Assembly: GCA_016788115.1 (NCBI GenBank)
Contig: JAEURR010000008.1
Span: 62,001-126,000, forward strand
DNA: 64,000 nt
Origin: Chthonomonas sp.
GTDB taxonomy: Bacteria; Armatimonadota; Fimbriimonadia; Fimbriimonadales; Fimbriimonadaceae
Direction of reading: 5' to 3'
A program made the position numbers and the translations under genes. Position 1 is the first letter of the stretch. Each line of letters opens with the position of its first letter. Positions 16,551-25,425 of this stretch are shown one piece after another. Below the pieces are notes generated by a model, which saw only the letters and a list, made by a program, of their open reading frames with translations, was not told the origin of the DNA and made no database searches.

Positions 16551-17504
16551 ATGAGCTCACGTCCCTATCGCGGTTCTCGGGCGATGTCTGTAGCAGTGGT
16601 GCTGACAGTGTTGGTCGTGTCCGCCCAAATCGCCCCTTGCTTGCTCGCTCTTTCGTCTCCGGATGGCCTCGCGGCACTGAATGGCGAGTGGGTGTATGTG
16701 GATGATCGCACTGAAGGGCGCGCCCCGGAGCAGCTCGGCCCGCCGATGAGTTCGAAATTCGAACTGCGCACCGAAGCGGGAGCGGTCATCTTGGTTAGTG
16801 GGCACGGCTCCGGCCACCGTGATGTGCGACTTAAGCTTGATGGTTCTCCGACTGAGATTCTCGGTAAGCCCGAAGGTACCCTCACGCGATACCGCGGATT
16901 TGTGAAGGACGGCATCTTCTCCTACGAAGTTGAATTCGTCCGTGCCTCCGGTGGCGGGGCCAACGGCTTCACGCGGAGAGAGTTCAGCCCTACTCGCGAA
17001 GGGCTGATCGTGCGAGCCAGAAATGGCGTGTCGGCTGCCGATTCTGTGGCGCTGTACCAGCATCGCGAAGACATTGCGCTTCCGACCCCTGCCCAAGCGA
17101 CACTTGCCGATCTTGCCTGGTTGGTGGGCGCTTGGACAGGTACGCGTGGAACCAACAGTTCCATCGCCATGGACGAACGCTGGGGACCAGCGGAAGGGGG
17201 GGCCATGCTGGCAACTTCTAGGACGGTTTCCAGGGGCAAGATGACGGCGTTTGAGTACTTGCGCATCGTTGAGCGCGAGGGTGGGCTGGTCTACATCGCC
17301 CAGCCGAATGGGGCCGCTCCGACTGAGTTTGTGTTAACTGAACTGGGTGCCAATCGCGCGGTCTTTGACAATCCACGGCATGACTATCCGAAGCGGATCG
17401 TATATGAGTTACGCGAAGATGGGATCTTGTCGGCTACCATCGGCTATCTGAAAGGCGGCACACCGCGACGGTTTGAATTCAAGCGCGAAATTCCGGAGCG
17501 CTAG
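16551..17504 (+). CDS. Exported protein with C-terminal DUF6265 domain
   Basis: This 317-residue protein has a hydrophobic export segment near residues 12-35. A first domain follows (LNGEWVYVDDRTEG onward) that looks like a lipocalin-like TIGR03067-type fold. The C-terminal part, LAWLVGAWTGTRG to DNPRHDYPKRIVYE, matches DUF6265. A second DUF6265 protein is at 34546-35115. The function is unknown; a small beta-barrel outside the cytoplasm is likely. An ATG at 16584 is a possible alternative start. Confidence 0.75.
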   Translation: MSSRPYRGSRAMSVAVVLTVLVVSAQIAPCLLALSSPDGLAALNGEWVYVDDRTEGRAPEQLGPPMSSKFELRTEAGAVILVSGHGSGHRDVRLKLDGSPTEILGKPEGTLTRYRGFVKDGIFSYEVEFVRASGGGANGFTRREFSPTREGLIVRARNGVSAADSVALYQHREDIALPTPAQATLADLAWLVGAWTGTRGTNSSIAMDERWGPAEGGAMLATSRTVSRGKMTAFEYLRIVEREGGLVYIAQPNGAAPTEFVLTELGANRAVFDNPRHDYPKRIVYELREDGILSATIGYLKGGTPRRFEFKREIPER

Positions 17505-17621
17505 ATCCTTGTGTACCCGCCAGGACGACTGCACAGGCGAGTCGCAAACGAGCCAATTTGCACATCACTGGTGCAGTTTTTAGCCGGCACTCTTTTGTAC
17601 AGAAAATTGCTACATTCGCCC

Positions 17622-20600
17622 ATGAGTCTATGTACAATTGCGTGTATGGTCGCAACCGTCGCGTTGATGCTGCTTCTCGGTACCTCGAACGCCATCGCGC
17701 CCCCGGCGGTGTCACTCACCGTGGGTGAGAGTCGAGCCGTAACCACCTACGCAAACCTCAAGCGGATCAGCATCAGCGCCAAGTCGGCCGATGCAGCGAT
17801 CTGCTCTGCGGAAGCCACCGCATCCGGGGCAATCCGCCTCGTTGCGGGTCGGGTCGGCCAGACTAGGGTCGAGGTGCGCGGGACCTACCGACCGGAATCC
17901 AGCAAAGCGAACATCAAGATTGACGATGCGATCTCGGTCGTTGTCAACCCGCGATCGCTCCCTGAGTACTACTACGACGCGATCGGCTACCTCCAGACCT
18001 TGGGGCCGAATCTAGACCTCGAGCGCCGCAACTGGAAGGGCAAGATCGTTGGGCTGCCGAAGTATTACTTCGACGCTGTTAAGTGCGATCGGATGACGGA
18101 AAAGGACGTCGATAAGGCGTTCATTGTGGGTATGCCGACGGGGGACATCGACGCCGTTGTCCAGTCGAGGCGCTGGCTCGAAGGCGTGCGCAAGGCAGGA
18201 AGCGACTTCAGCGCGGGCAAGATCGACGAAGTTCAATTTTCGAACCTCGTCTTGGGCGCGTATGTCCCCGCCATTGGTTGGGAGTGGGTGATCTACCAGC
18301 GACTGCCGGATCTGTATGCGGGCTACTTCAGTGCTGAGTCTCAGCACAGGATGCAGGCGCACTGGGACCGCAGGGACAAGGCCATGTGGGAAAACCGGGA
18401 TCGGCCGAGCGGCGAACTCGCAGCCATCAAGCAGTCCGAGCAGGCGATTCTGGATTCAGCGGCTCGGATCGACTTCGACCATTTCGTGCACCTGATGCAG
18501 GATGCATCGCAGTGGATCACGGACAAGCACCACGCGATCGGCGCGCGGCTCATGGCACTCCGGCAAGACCTGAGTTCGCGTTCAAAGGCAAAGGACGATC
18601 TGTACTTCCAGCAGGCGAACTACGCGAAAGAGCGGTTCTTCATCGTTTGGTACGGCGCATCGTATAACGGTCCCCAGACTTATCCGAACCAGCGCAAACG
18701 CATGGGTTATCGAACGAGCGCGTCTGGATTCCAGGGCATTCCGTTCGTAGAGAAGTTTCCGTACCCAGACGTCCAGGTATCGCCGTCGGAAGCGCAGTTC
18801 TTGGGCTACTTCCTGACCTTGGCTCTGCCCGAACCCGCCAAGACCGAAGGGCGCGACGCGCCGCGGTTTACGCTCAAGCTTGCGCCCATGGACTTCACGC
18901 AGAAGATGACTTCGAATAACGACACGTTGCGTGCAAAAGCACGCGACCTTGCGATGAAGAAGTCCGATCTGGAGCGCGAGATAACTGCGCTCGTTGAGAG
19001 TCCTTCAGACCTAGTGGCAAGGCTGGACGCGCTTGCGGACCGGCAAGCAGCGGTAGGGAAGAAGATGGTGAGTCTTGAAGATGACCTGAAGGTGATTCGC
19101 GATCTGGAAATGAAGTCGGCGGATGTTCGGGGACTCATCGAAGAGCAAGAACGACAGTGTCAGATGCGCAACGAACTCTTGGTAACTGCTGCGGATGGCG
19201 GCGCCGTGAAGCCGGGTGAATTCGAGACGCTTAGTAAGACGATCAAAATCATCGGCGAGGTGATCGACCAGAAGCTGCGCGGGACGCCCGCTGAAGGGCT
19301 GAGGAAGAAGTGGCTTGCTGGGATCGATAGCTTGCGCAACGAGTCGCTCCAAATCGACCAGATGTCGATCCAATTGCAGAATGCAGCCTTGGACTTGACT
19401 GCGAAGGTGGAAGGGAAACGAGATGAGCTGCGCGAGCTGGACAAAGAGTTGCTAGCCGTCATAGTCCACATTGAAACGCCGTACCCTGGTCTGATCGGCG
19501 TGTCAGTAGAGGGCGAAGGTCGTGAGGTGTTGCGAGCACGATCAGTGAATGCGACTGAAAACCTGGACGACATCGACGGTGAGATCGCGGCGATTGAGGA
19601 GGTGATCCAAGGCATGAAGGAGGCTCAGGCGGAGCGGAAGCATGCCTTCCAGCAGGCTGCAGCCGCGTCTGTTGCCTCGGGCAATCGCCTGGCATCAAAG
19701 ATCATGGTGGTCGCAGTCGAGAAGGCGGCGATCGATGCTTGGTTCCACTTAATTGACTTCTCCGAAGCGTTTGCATCGGGTGGTTACGTCGGCCTCGCCA
19801 TGTCGGTGGCTCAAAAGGAACTCGAAGCGAACATCATAGAGCAGATCATCCCAAAGTCTGATGACAAACCTGCACCGGGGTCCCCCGAGGACATCATCAA
19901 CAAGGCTTACTCGCAGGCCGATCTGAGGGACGCTTTGACGTTGAAGAACGCCAAGGCCGTTGGGCTGAACCGGCTGTTCAAAGAGACCGGAACGCGATAC
20001 GCGAAGGACAAAACGAACCAACTCATCGGGGCGTGGGTCCACGCGAGGATCGAGACGCCTCTTACGCTGTGGGCAACTTCGGCAAGGGCTGCCTCCTCCA
20101 CGGCAGAGTCGTACGCTCGGCAGTCGAGCATGATCGCTGCGCTCGCGAAGGAAACTGAGGGCCTGGCGAAGGGCTACTCTTACATGCCGTCGCCGGCAGG
20201 ACTCTCTCCCGAAAAGCTCGCGGAAGCGCGGACTAAGAAGATACAAAAGCTCAGTCTCGGCATCGCTCGGGACATTCTCAAGACGGGCATGAAAGCAGTC
20301 TGCGACCAAGAGCTCTTTTTGGCGTGGAAGGACTACTCCGAGTGTGTGCTCCTAGAGCGGCTCCGGTACAAGCCCTACATCATGGGACTTTGGCTGCGGC
20401 AAGATTCCTACGATGCAATCGATGAGCTGATGTTGCGCCGGGCTCAATTGACTTCAGGATTGACGACGGCCCAAGCGACGCTAAAGACTGAGTGGAGCGA
20501 CGCTGTGAAATCGAATGCGGTGCTGACAATCACGCTCACCTTTAGCGGAGCCGAGGACATGAGTCGCCCGCTGCGAGTGTTTGTCGGGGGCGTCGAGGCG

Positions 20601-20690
20601 GGTAGGGTAGGACAGACATCGACCTTCCGAATCTCGGCAGGGAAATGCCAGCCCGGCCCGGATGGGTTCGTACCGGTACAGGTCCGCTAA
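17622..20690 (+). CDS. Very large exported helical/coiled-coil protein (unknown)
   Basis: The protein has 1022 residues from the ATG at 17622, which begins a good signal peptide (MVATVALMLLLGTSNAIA). Residues of about 25-100 (SLTVGESRAVTTYANLKRIS to GRVGQTRVEVRG) look like an Ig-like or secretin-N-type beta domain. Most of the rest is helical; heptad-like Leu/Lys/Glu stretches at about 440-690 (for example DLALKKSDLEREI-like and KREELRELDKELLAV-like runs) suggest long coiled coils. The last 70 residues return to beta structure (AVLTITLTFSGAED). There is no sorting tail or catalytic motif. I do not recognise the family. Confidence 0.7.
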   Translation: MSLCTIACMVATVALMLLLGTSNAIAPPAVSLTVGESRAVTTYANLKRISISAKSADAAICSAEATASGAIRLVAGRVGQTRVEVRGTYRPESSKANIKIDDAISVVVNPRSLPEYYYDAIGYLQTLGPNLDLERRNWKGKIVGLPKYYFDAVKCDRMTEKDVDKAFIVGMPTGDIDAVVQSRRWLEGVRKAGSDFSAGKIDEVQFSNLVLGAYVPAIGWEWVIYQRLPDLYAGYFSAESQHRMQAHWDRRDKAMWENRDRPSGELAAIKQSEQAILDSAARIDFDHFVHLMQDASQWITDKHHAIGARLMALRQDLSSRSKAKDDLYFQQANYAKERFFIVWYGASYNGPQTYPNQRKRMGYRTSASGFQGIPFVEKFPYPDVQVSPSEAQFLGYFLTLALPEPAKTEGRDAPRFTLKLAPMDFTQKMTSNNDTLRAKARDLAMKKSDLEREITALVESPSDLVARLDALADRQAAVGKKMVSLEDDLKVIRDLEMKSADVRGLIEEQERQCQMRNELLVTAADGGAVKPGEFETLSKTIKIIGEVIDQKLRGTPAEGLRKKWLAGIDSLRNESLQIDQMSIQLQNAALDLTAKVEGKRDELRELDKELLAVIVHIETPYPGLIGVSVEGEGREVLRARSVNATENLDDIDGEIAAIEEVIQGMKEAQAERKHAFQQAAAASVASGNRLASKIMVVAVEKAAIDAWFHLIDFSEAFASGGYVGLAMSVAQKELEANIIEQIIPKSDDKPAPGSPEDIINKAYSQADLRDALTLKNAKAVGLNRLFKETGTRYAKDKTNQLIGAWVHARIETPLTLWATSARAASSTAESYARQSSMIAALAKETEGLAKGYSYMPSPAGLSPEKLAEARTKKIQKLSLGIARDILKTGMKAVCDQELFLAWKDYSECVLLERLRYKPYIMGLWLRQDSYDAIDELMLRRAQLTSGLTTAQATLKTEWSDAVKSNAVLTITLTFSGAEDMSRPLRVFVGGVEAGRVGQTSTFRISAGKCQPGPDGFVPVQVR

Positions 20691-21078
20691 CGGGCTAGGA
20701 TCGCGTCCCACCGCTGGCTCACTTCCGAGAGGCGGTGGTGAGCCCGAGGCGAGCTCGCTGGAAGCGGTGGATGCCGATGCAAACACCTGGACACGGCGTT
20801 AGGGTGGTCGCGAGCACCGATGAATAACACCCGGTCAATGTAGTTTCTGCTTCGCGACGGTTGTGACGTCGGACGTGGTTGGGTCAAATTCATTGACTAT
20901 GCGCCTCGTCGCACCTGACTGCAGCGTAACGCCGACCGCCGCATGCTTCAAAGATCGTCTGAACCTCTATTGCGCCCCTACGCATAGGTCATGCGTCCGG
21001 TTCGTCAGTCTCGTCAACGGGGCAAGGCGGCACCCCTCCCGAAGGAGGAGTGCAGATGGAACCGCAAAGTAGCCGGAT
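20691..21078. other. 388-base intergenic stretch with competing hairpins
   Basis: No convincing gene lies here; small frames on both strands lack family features. Just after the stop of the large gene, CCACCGC (20708-20714) can pair with GCGGTGG (20732-20738), while GGCTCA (20716-20721) can pair with TGAGCC (20739-20744). The two pairings interleave and are therefore mutually exclusive. A further hairpin, CCTCC-CGAA-GGAGG, lies near 21037-21050. None has a clear T-run. Confidence 0.4.
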
Positions 21079-21861
21079 CTAGGAGCGGCGGCGCAGTGCC
21101 ATCGCTCCCAGCGCAACCACCAAGAATGCTGCAGTGGCAGGCTCGGGCACCGCCTGTAACGAGTAGGCTCCGTTGAATGCCGTCTCGCCGTAGGCTCCTG
21201 GCCCAGCCTCGTTCGAAGCATAGTTCACCGTTCCGGCGTTGCACGCTGCATTCAATGTGAGTTCGTAGTCCACTCCCGGCATCAGCGAAACCATCTGGCT
21301 GAATGGCACATTTGAGAGTGCACCACTATTCTGAACTTCCGAATTGAAGAGGTAGCCGACCCCGGACCCGTACAACCGGAAGATCAGGAAAAACGAACCC
21401 ATGGGCCCCGAAGGTTGATAGGCCCGATGAGCCGTCGTAATGATGCCACTCAGGTTCGCCTTGAACTGGGTCGCCGAGGAAACCTTAAACTTGATCGTCT
21501 GCCCAAAGCCCGAATCGGTCGCTTGACCGATGAACGAGTTTCCACCGCTTAGGTAGGTCGTTTTCGAGTGCATGGCAAAATTCGCACTGAAGCCGCTTGA
21601 GTTCAGCACCGTCGTTCCGGCTGCTTCGCCCAGGTGCTGGGTGGTGACGGCGTAATCAGAGCGAATCCCGGTAATGCTCGTGCTCACCGAGCCGCCAGCG
21701 GCGTTGGTCGAGGAGTCCTGATTGCTCTGCAAGATCGTCGTGTTTGTGTTGATGATGTTTGCGACGACACCAAAACCGTTACTCGTCAAAACCACTTGAC
21801 CGTGCGCGAGTGTCCCAACACTCGAAAGTACTAAAAAAGGATAAATGTATTTTCCGCTCAT
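21079..21861 (-). CDS. PEP-CTERM exported protein
   Basis: This 260-residue protein starts MSGKYIYPFLVLSSVGTLAHG (signal peptide) and ends VPEPATAAFLVVALGAMALRRRS. The body is rich in Ser, Thr, Asn and Gly with many short beta runs, as in other PEP-CTERM proteins. A GGAGAGG ribosome site precedes the ATG at 21861. It is divergent from the regulator at 21983, which has an inverted repeat (ATTCACG/CGTGAAT, 21941-21970) between the two genes. No enzymatic motif is visible. Confidence 0.85.
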   Translation of the reverse strand: MSGKYIYPFLVLSSVGTLAHGQVVLTSNGFGVVANIINTNTTILQSNQDSSTNAAGGSVSTSITGIRSDYAVTTQHLGEAAGTTVLNSSGFSANFAMHSKTTYLSGGNSFIGQATDSGFGQTIKFKVSSATQFKANLSGIITTAHRAYQPSGPMGSFFLIFRLYGSGVGYLFNSEVQNSGALSNVPFSQMVSLMPGVDYELTLNAACNAGTVNYASNEAGPGAYGETAFNGAYSLQAVPEPATAAFLVVALGAMALRRRS

Positions 21862-21940
21862 TGGATTACCTCTCCACCAGGCGCAAGGTGCTCTCCCGGC
21901 AGTTACATGCTAAGCCGAGCCGCGGCACGCCGACCTGAGC

Positions 21941-21970
21941 ATTCACGGAGAATCACGGAACTTCGTGAAT
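21941..21970. promoter_or_regulatory. Inverted repeat ATTCACG...CGTGAAT before the SARP-like gene
   Basis: Arms of 7 bp (21941-21947 and 21964-21970) are separated by 16 bases, with an internal CACGGA direct repeat. It lies between divergent genes and could be an operator for the regulator downstream. Confidence 0.3.
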
Positions 21971-21982
21971 CTGGAGGGCAAT

Positions 21983-23377
21983 GTGCTCAGAAGCGCTTGT
22001 ACACTGAACGTCGAGATGCCGTGCTGGAAACTAACTCTCTTCGGTGGGTTTCAACTCGTCGATCCTTACGGAGTGATTGTGCCAATCACGATGCGAAAGG
22101 CTCAAGGCCTGATCGCTATTCTCGCCACGTCTGCCGATCGCTCGCTCGATCGCGTCAGCTTGCAAGAGGCACTTTGGCCAGAGTTCCCCGTGGTCTCTCA
22201 GCAGGCGAGTCTGCGCCAAGCGCTCGCCCACCTCCGTAAGGTTCTGCCCCACGAGTTTGTGATCGCCAGCCGTACGGTCTGCCGCATTGCACCCGACATT
22301 CGACTTAGCTCCGATGTGTTCGAAACTGACCCTGAATCAAACGCTGTCTTCCTCCCTGAGTTTCCAGAACCGTGGTTCGAACGTCAGCGCCGTAAGTTCA
22401 GATTTGCAACCGGAGAACTCGATTCGCCTGCCCTGGAGCAGGGTGGGTCGATCGTGGATAGCGTTCTCACCTTGCTGCGGTGGTATGCGAATTCCGATCC
22501 CTCGAAGACTCTGACCCTATTGCGCGATCATGCCGAGATCGTCGAAGGGATTGCCCCCAAGGAGCTACTACCCATTGTTCAGGCCGGGCTTACAGCCACG
22601 GACCGCTCCAGTGGCCTCTATGGCTGGGGTTTGCACTGGAAAGGGGTCTGCCTCGGGGCGATGCAGAACATCGCAGATGGTGAGCCGTACATGATGGCGG
22701 CTATTCAGTTTGGCATCGAGCGGCAAGATGCCGAACTGCTCACCCGATCTTCCTGCACATTGGCATGCGGCTACGCCTTGTTGGGCCGAGCCGCGGGAGC
22801 GGCGCGCACCATGGAGCGAGTCCAAGGCTTGGCGGGAGGCCGATCCCCAAACGCGGCGATGGTCAGCACGGCCCGAGGAGCGTTGATGCACCACGCTGGT
22901 AACGCGGTGGAAGGAATTCGTTTGATTCAGCTAGCAGGCGATACTGCCGGTGTCTCTGCACCCGAGTGGAATCGGATCCAGGCTCTGTTGGCGGTCTTTC
23001 TATCGAGCGATATGCGAAACCGCGAGGCGTTGGAAGCGCTGCGGAACATCGAGGGGATCGGGTTGCAGTCCAACGATTCGCATATCTCGCTGCTCACGTT
23101 GCTGGCGCAGGGACAGACTTATCTGAACGAGGGTGCGCCGGAAATGGCGGTGAAGGTGCTGGCCGACCTGGCGCGCCGGGCCTCACGTTGTCTGAGCTTG
23201 CATTTGGAACTCTACGCGCGGGAGTCCCATGCACTAGCATCCTGGCGGATGGGCGATGGGGAGTCCGCCCGGCGCGAACTCCGCGCTGCAAACCGTCTCC
23301 GGCAGTCGTTGGGCCTAGGATTCACGCCCTGGGATACTGGCCGCCTGAGCGAACTCAGCCGTCCTGCTGGGACGTAG
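21983..23377 (+). CDS. SARP/BTAD-like transcriptional regulator with TPR-like repeats
   Basis: The protein has 464 residues from GTG at 21983, chosen because GGAGGG lies six bases upstream; an in-frame GTG at 21965 lacks this. The N-terminus (WKLTLFGGFQLVDPYG, MRKAQGLIAILAT, SLQEALWPEF, QASLRQALAHLRKVLP) is the OmpR-like winged-helix DNA-binding domain of SARP-type regulators. The rest is helical and TPR-like (for example ALLGRAAGAARTMERVQGLA and WRMGDGESARRELRAA), probably for protein or signal binding. It may act on the divergent PEP-CTERM gene, which is inferred from position. Confidence 0.8.
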   Translation: MLRSACTLNVEMPCWKLTLFGGFQLVDPYGVIVPITMRKAQGLIAILATSADRSLDRVSLQEALWPEFPVVSQQASLRQALAHLRKVLPHEFVIASRTVCRIAPDIRLSSDVFETDPESNAVFLPEFPEPWFERQRRKFRFATGELDSPALEQGGSIVDSVLTLLRWYANSDPSKTLTLLRDHAEIVEGIAPKELLPIVQAGLTATDRSSGLYGWGLHWKGVCLGAMQNIADGEPYMMAAIQFGIERQDAELLTRSSCTLACGYALLGRAAGAARTMERVQGLAGGRSPNAAMVSTARGALMHHAGNAVEGIRLIQLAGDTAGVSAPEWNRIQALLAVFLSSDMRNREALEALRNIEGIGLQSNDSHISLLTLLAQGQTYLNEGAPEMAVKVLADLARRASRCLSLHLELYARESHALASWRMGDGESARRELRAANRLRQSLGLGFTPWDTGRLSELSRPAGT

Positions 23378-23722
23378 GGGCGGTCGGCAGCTGCGCATCG
23401 ATTCAGGATTTCTGTTCGATTGAGGGTGTTGAGCGAGCTGCTGCGGTGTGAACTACACGCGGCCAACACATTGATGCCAAACCCTAGCCCGGAGTTCCTT
23501 ATCCAGCCGCGACCTTATGCAGGAACATTCCGTGAGAACATGGACTCGGCACGGTCGGTTGGACTGGTCTCCACCCGTGCGGCTTCGATGCTCAAAGAGG
23601 AGACCAGTCGCCGATTCCAACAAGACTGCCTCTGGACTCACCGCGCTATCTTGCCATGAGCCATGTTTGCTACCTTGATTTATGAGCGGTGACGCCGCAG
23701 ATTCTGTAGTTCCGATCCAGCA
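23378..23722. other. 345-base intergenic stretch without a clear gene
   Basis: Only short frames occur here on both strands, without family features, ribosome sites or strong hairpins. Nothing else could be identified. Confidence 0.4.
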
Positions 23723-24109
23723 TCAAATTCCCTTTGCATCGAGTCTCGCCAGGATTAGATCCACCGTGTTGGCGATGTGAGTCAGTGCAACGTGGTCGGC
23801 GTCGGCTTTCGCTTGGCGGCTCTGGTCCGCCTTGACCTGCGAGCGTTGTAGCGCGGGGAGCGCCCACCACTGGATCCATGAGCCCGAAATCACACCCAGT
23901 GTGATCTTCACGCTGTCGGACATGGGGATCGCCAGCAGCGGCACGATCAGTGCGATGTCAAACATGATCATGGACGCCAGGACGTGGTTCGCAAGCCAAT
24001 CGAGGATCCGGTCGTTGTGATGCGCAAGCCAGCCTCCGCTCGCGGGAGGGTTGCGCAATGGGTGTACGACGTGCGCGTGCTCAATGACGATGCGGTCTGA
24101 AGTGCTCAT
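23723..24109 (-). CDS. Small two-helix membrane protein (DUF1003-like shape)
   Basis: This 128-residue protein has two hydrophobic segments (VLASMIMFDIALIVPLLAIP and SVKITLGVISGSWIQWWALP), a soluble N-terminus with several His, and a polar helical tail (KADQSRQAKADADHVAL). The arrangement resembles DUF1003 or low-affinity iron permease-like proteins, but a specific family is not certain. An upstream GTG would add 24 unlikely residues; the ATG at 24109 is preferred. It is followed by, and could be transcribed with, other minus-strand genes. Confidence 0.6.
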   Translation of the reverse strand: MSTSDRIVIEHAHVVHPLRNPPASGGWLAHHNDRILDWLANHVLASMIMFDIALIVPLLAIPMSDSVKITLGVISGSWIQWWALPALQRSQVKADQSRQAKADADHVALTHIANTVDLILARLDAKGI

Positions 24110-24141
24110 CGACTGAACGTTACCGCACCTCGGGCGGGGCT

Positions 24142-24651
24142 CTACTTCTTCGTCATGACAAGGTCCATGCCGGTGACCCACTTGTCTTTGACCTGCATCT
24201 CCATCTTCAGTCCGATCTTCTTCTCAGATACCTTCCACATGGTTTCCCGAATGGCGGTCTTCATCCCCTCGGCCTCCCAGGGATCCGAGGTCAGGACGAG
24301 TTTGCCCTCGATCATGGTCCCGCGTGCGATACGTGCGGTAGGGGCAATGTTCGTAAACGCATAGCTGACGTACTGGGACTGGGCCGCATCCCAGCTGGTC
24401 ATCGTCGTCTTGGTCAGCGTGAAATCATCCGACTTGTCGGTCGCCACTGCCTTCAAGAACATTCCGTCGTACGAGACGATCATGGATGACGCGATCTTTG
24501 TCTCCTTGGCCCCAAACTTGATCTTCGTTTCGGCTGACCAAGTGCCGATCATCCAGCCAAGATCCTTGATCTCCTTCGGAGCGGTCAGGTCTTCTGCGAG
24601 CGCGCTGACTCCCAGAAGCACACAAGCACTGGTCAAAGCGATCCGTTTCAT
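24142..24651 (-). CDS. Exported DUF1579-like protein
   Basis: This 169-residue protein has a signal peptide (MKRIALTSACVLLGVSALA) and a lipocalin-like body beginning LGWMIGTWSAETKIKFGA, followed by TKTTMTSWDAAQSQYVSYAF and a C-terminal MEMQVKDKWVTGMDLVM. The pattern is close to DUF1579 and relatives, small periplasmic barrels with no established reaction. The frame is open far upstream to 25110, but that part is antisense to the rhodanese gene; the signal peptide fixes the start at 24651. Confidence 0.75.
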   Translation of the reverse strand: MKRIALTSACVLLGVSALAEDLTAPKEIKDLGWMIGTWSAETKIKFGAKETKIASSMIVSYDGMFLKAVATDKSDDFTLTKTTMTSWDAAQSQYVSYAFTNIAPTARIARGTMIEGKLVLTSDPWEAEGMKTAIRETMWKVSEKKIGLKMEMQVKDKWVTGMDLVMTKK

Positions 24652-24733
24652 AGACCGGATACTACCCATCTGCGAAGCAACCGGCTGTTCACACGGAGTA
24701 GAAGTAGGGAGGGGCTTTGCTCCGCAAGGGTTT

Positions 24734-25261
24734 ATGAAACAGCACATCAGTATCCAAGAGTTGTCGGAGCGGATCGATCGGGACGCTACAGTTCGATTGG
24801 TTGACGTCCGGTCGCCGGGTGAATTCGCCGCGGGACACGTGCCCGGTGCGGTCAATGTTCCCCTTGAGGAACTCGGAACCCGATTGGTCGATCTGGGCAC
24901 AGGTCCCATCGCACTACTGTGCCAGAGCGGCCAGCGCGCAGGGATTGCGTGCGAGCAGCTTGCTAACTTCGGGAAAGAACTCATGCTTGTCGAAGGCGGT
25001 ACCAAGGCTTGGATCCAGGCGGGCAAACCAGTGGTCGCGACGACACGGACTCGCTGGAGCCTTGAGAGGCAAGTGCGACTGGTAGCGGGGTTACTTGTTC
25101 TAGTCGGCACCTTACTGGCCGCGCTTGGGCAGACGGGTTGGATCTATCTGGCAATGTTCGTGGGAGCTGGCCTCTCGTTCGCGGGAATCACCGACATCTG
25201 CGGCATGGGCATCCTTCTCGCCAAGCTGCCCTGGAATCGAAAAGCGCTTGCGCGGTCGTAA
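24734..25261 (+). CDS. Rhodanese-DUF2892 fusion (YgaP-like sulfurtransferase)
   Basis: This 175-residue protein has an N-terminal rhodanese domain (VRLVDVRSPGEFAAGHVPGA) with the active-site loop LLCQSGQRAG, so the catalytic cysteine is present. Its C-terminus has two membrane helices of the DUF2892 type (RLVAGLLVLVGTLLAALG and IYLAMFVGAGLSFAGITDIC). The same layout is found in E. coli YgaP, a membrane sulfurtransferase. It would move sulfane sulfur from the inner face of the membrane. The start ATG at 24734 lies 83 bases from the divergent exported gene. Confidence 0.88.
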   Translation: MKQHISIQELSERIDRDATVRLVDVRSPGEFAAGHVPGAVNVPLEELGTRLVDLGTGPIALLCQSGQRAGIACEQLANFGKELMLVEGGTKAWIQAGKPVVATTRTRWSLERQVRLVAGLLVLVGTLLAALGQTGWIYLAMFVGAGLSFAGITDICGMGILLAKLPWNRKALARS

Positions 25262-25411
25262 GGCAGGCATTGCGCCGATTTGAAGCCCACCAAGCCCTAT
25301 GAGCATAGCTATACAGTGCGCAGAATAGGGTGGTTTGTGCTGATCTAGGCGCGACGGCCCGGCAGAGCATCATCAAAAAATAGTAGATGCAAAGCGCGAA
25401 TCATCGGATAA

Positions 25412-25425
25412 TATACTAGACGTAT
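25412..25425 (+). promoter_or_regulatory. Probable -10 box and ATAC-N5-GTAT element at imuB start
   Basis: TATACT at 25412-25417 resembles a -10 box and lies seven bases before the imuB ATG, so the mRNA may be leaderless. An inverted repeat ATAC-tagac-GTAT (25413-25425) overlaps it and the start codon, a position suited to a repressor such as LexA. No known LexA consensus is matched. Confidence 0.3.

Noticed and set aside
20708-20744. H-type pseudoknot after the large gene.
   Set aside because: The last two arms are adjacent with no linker to cross a 7-bp stem, so both stems cannot form together; reported as alternative hairpins.
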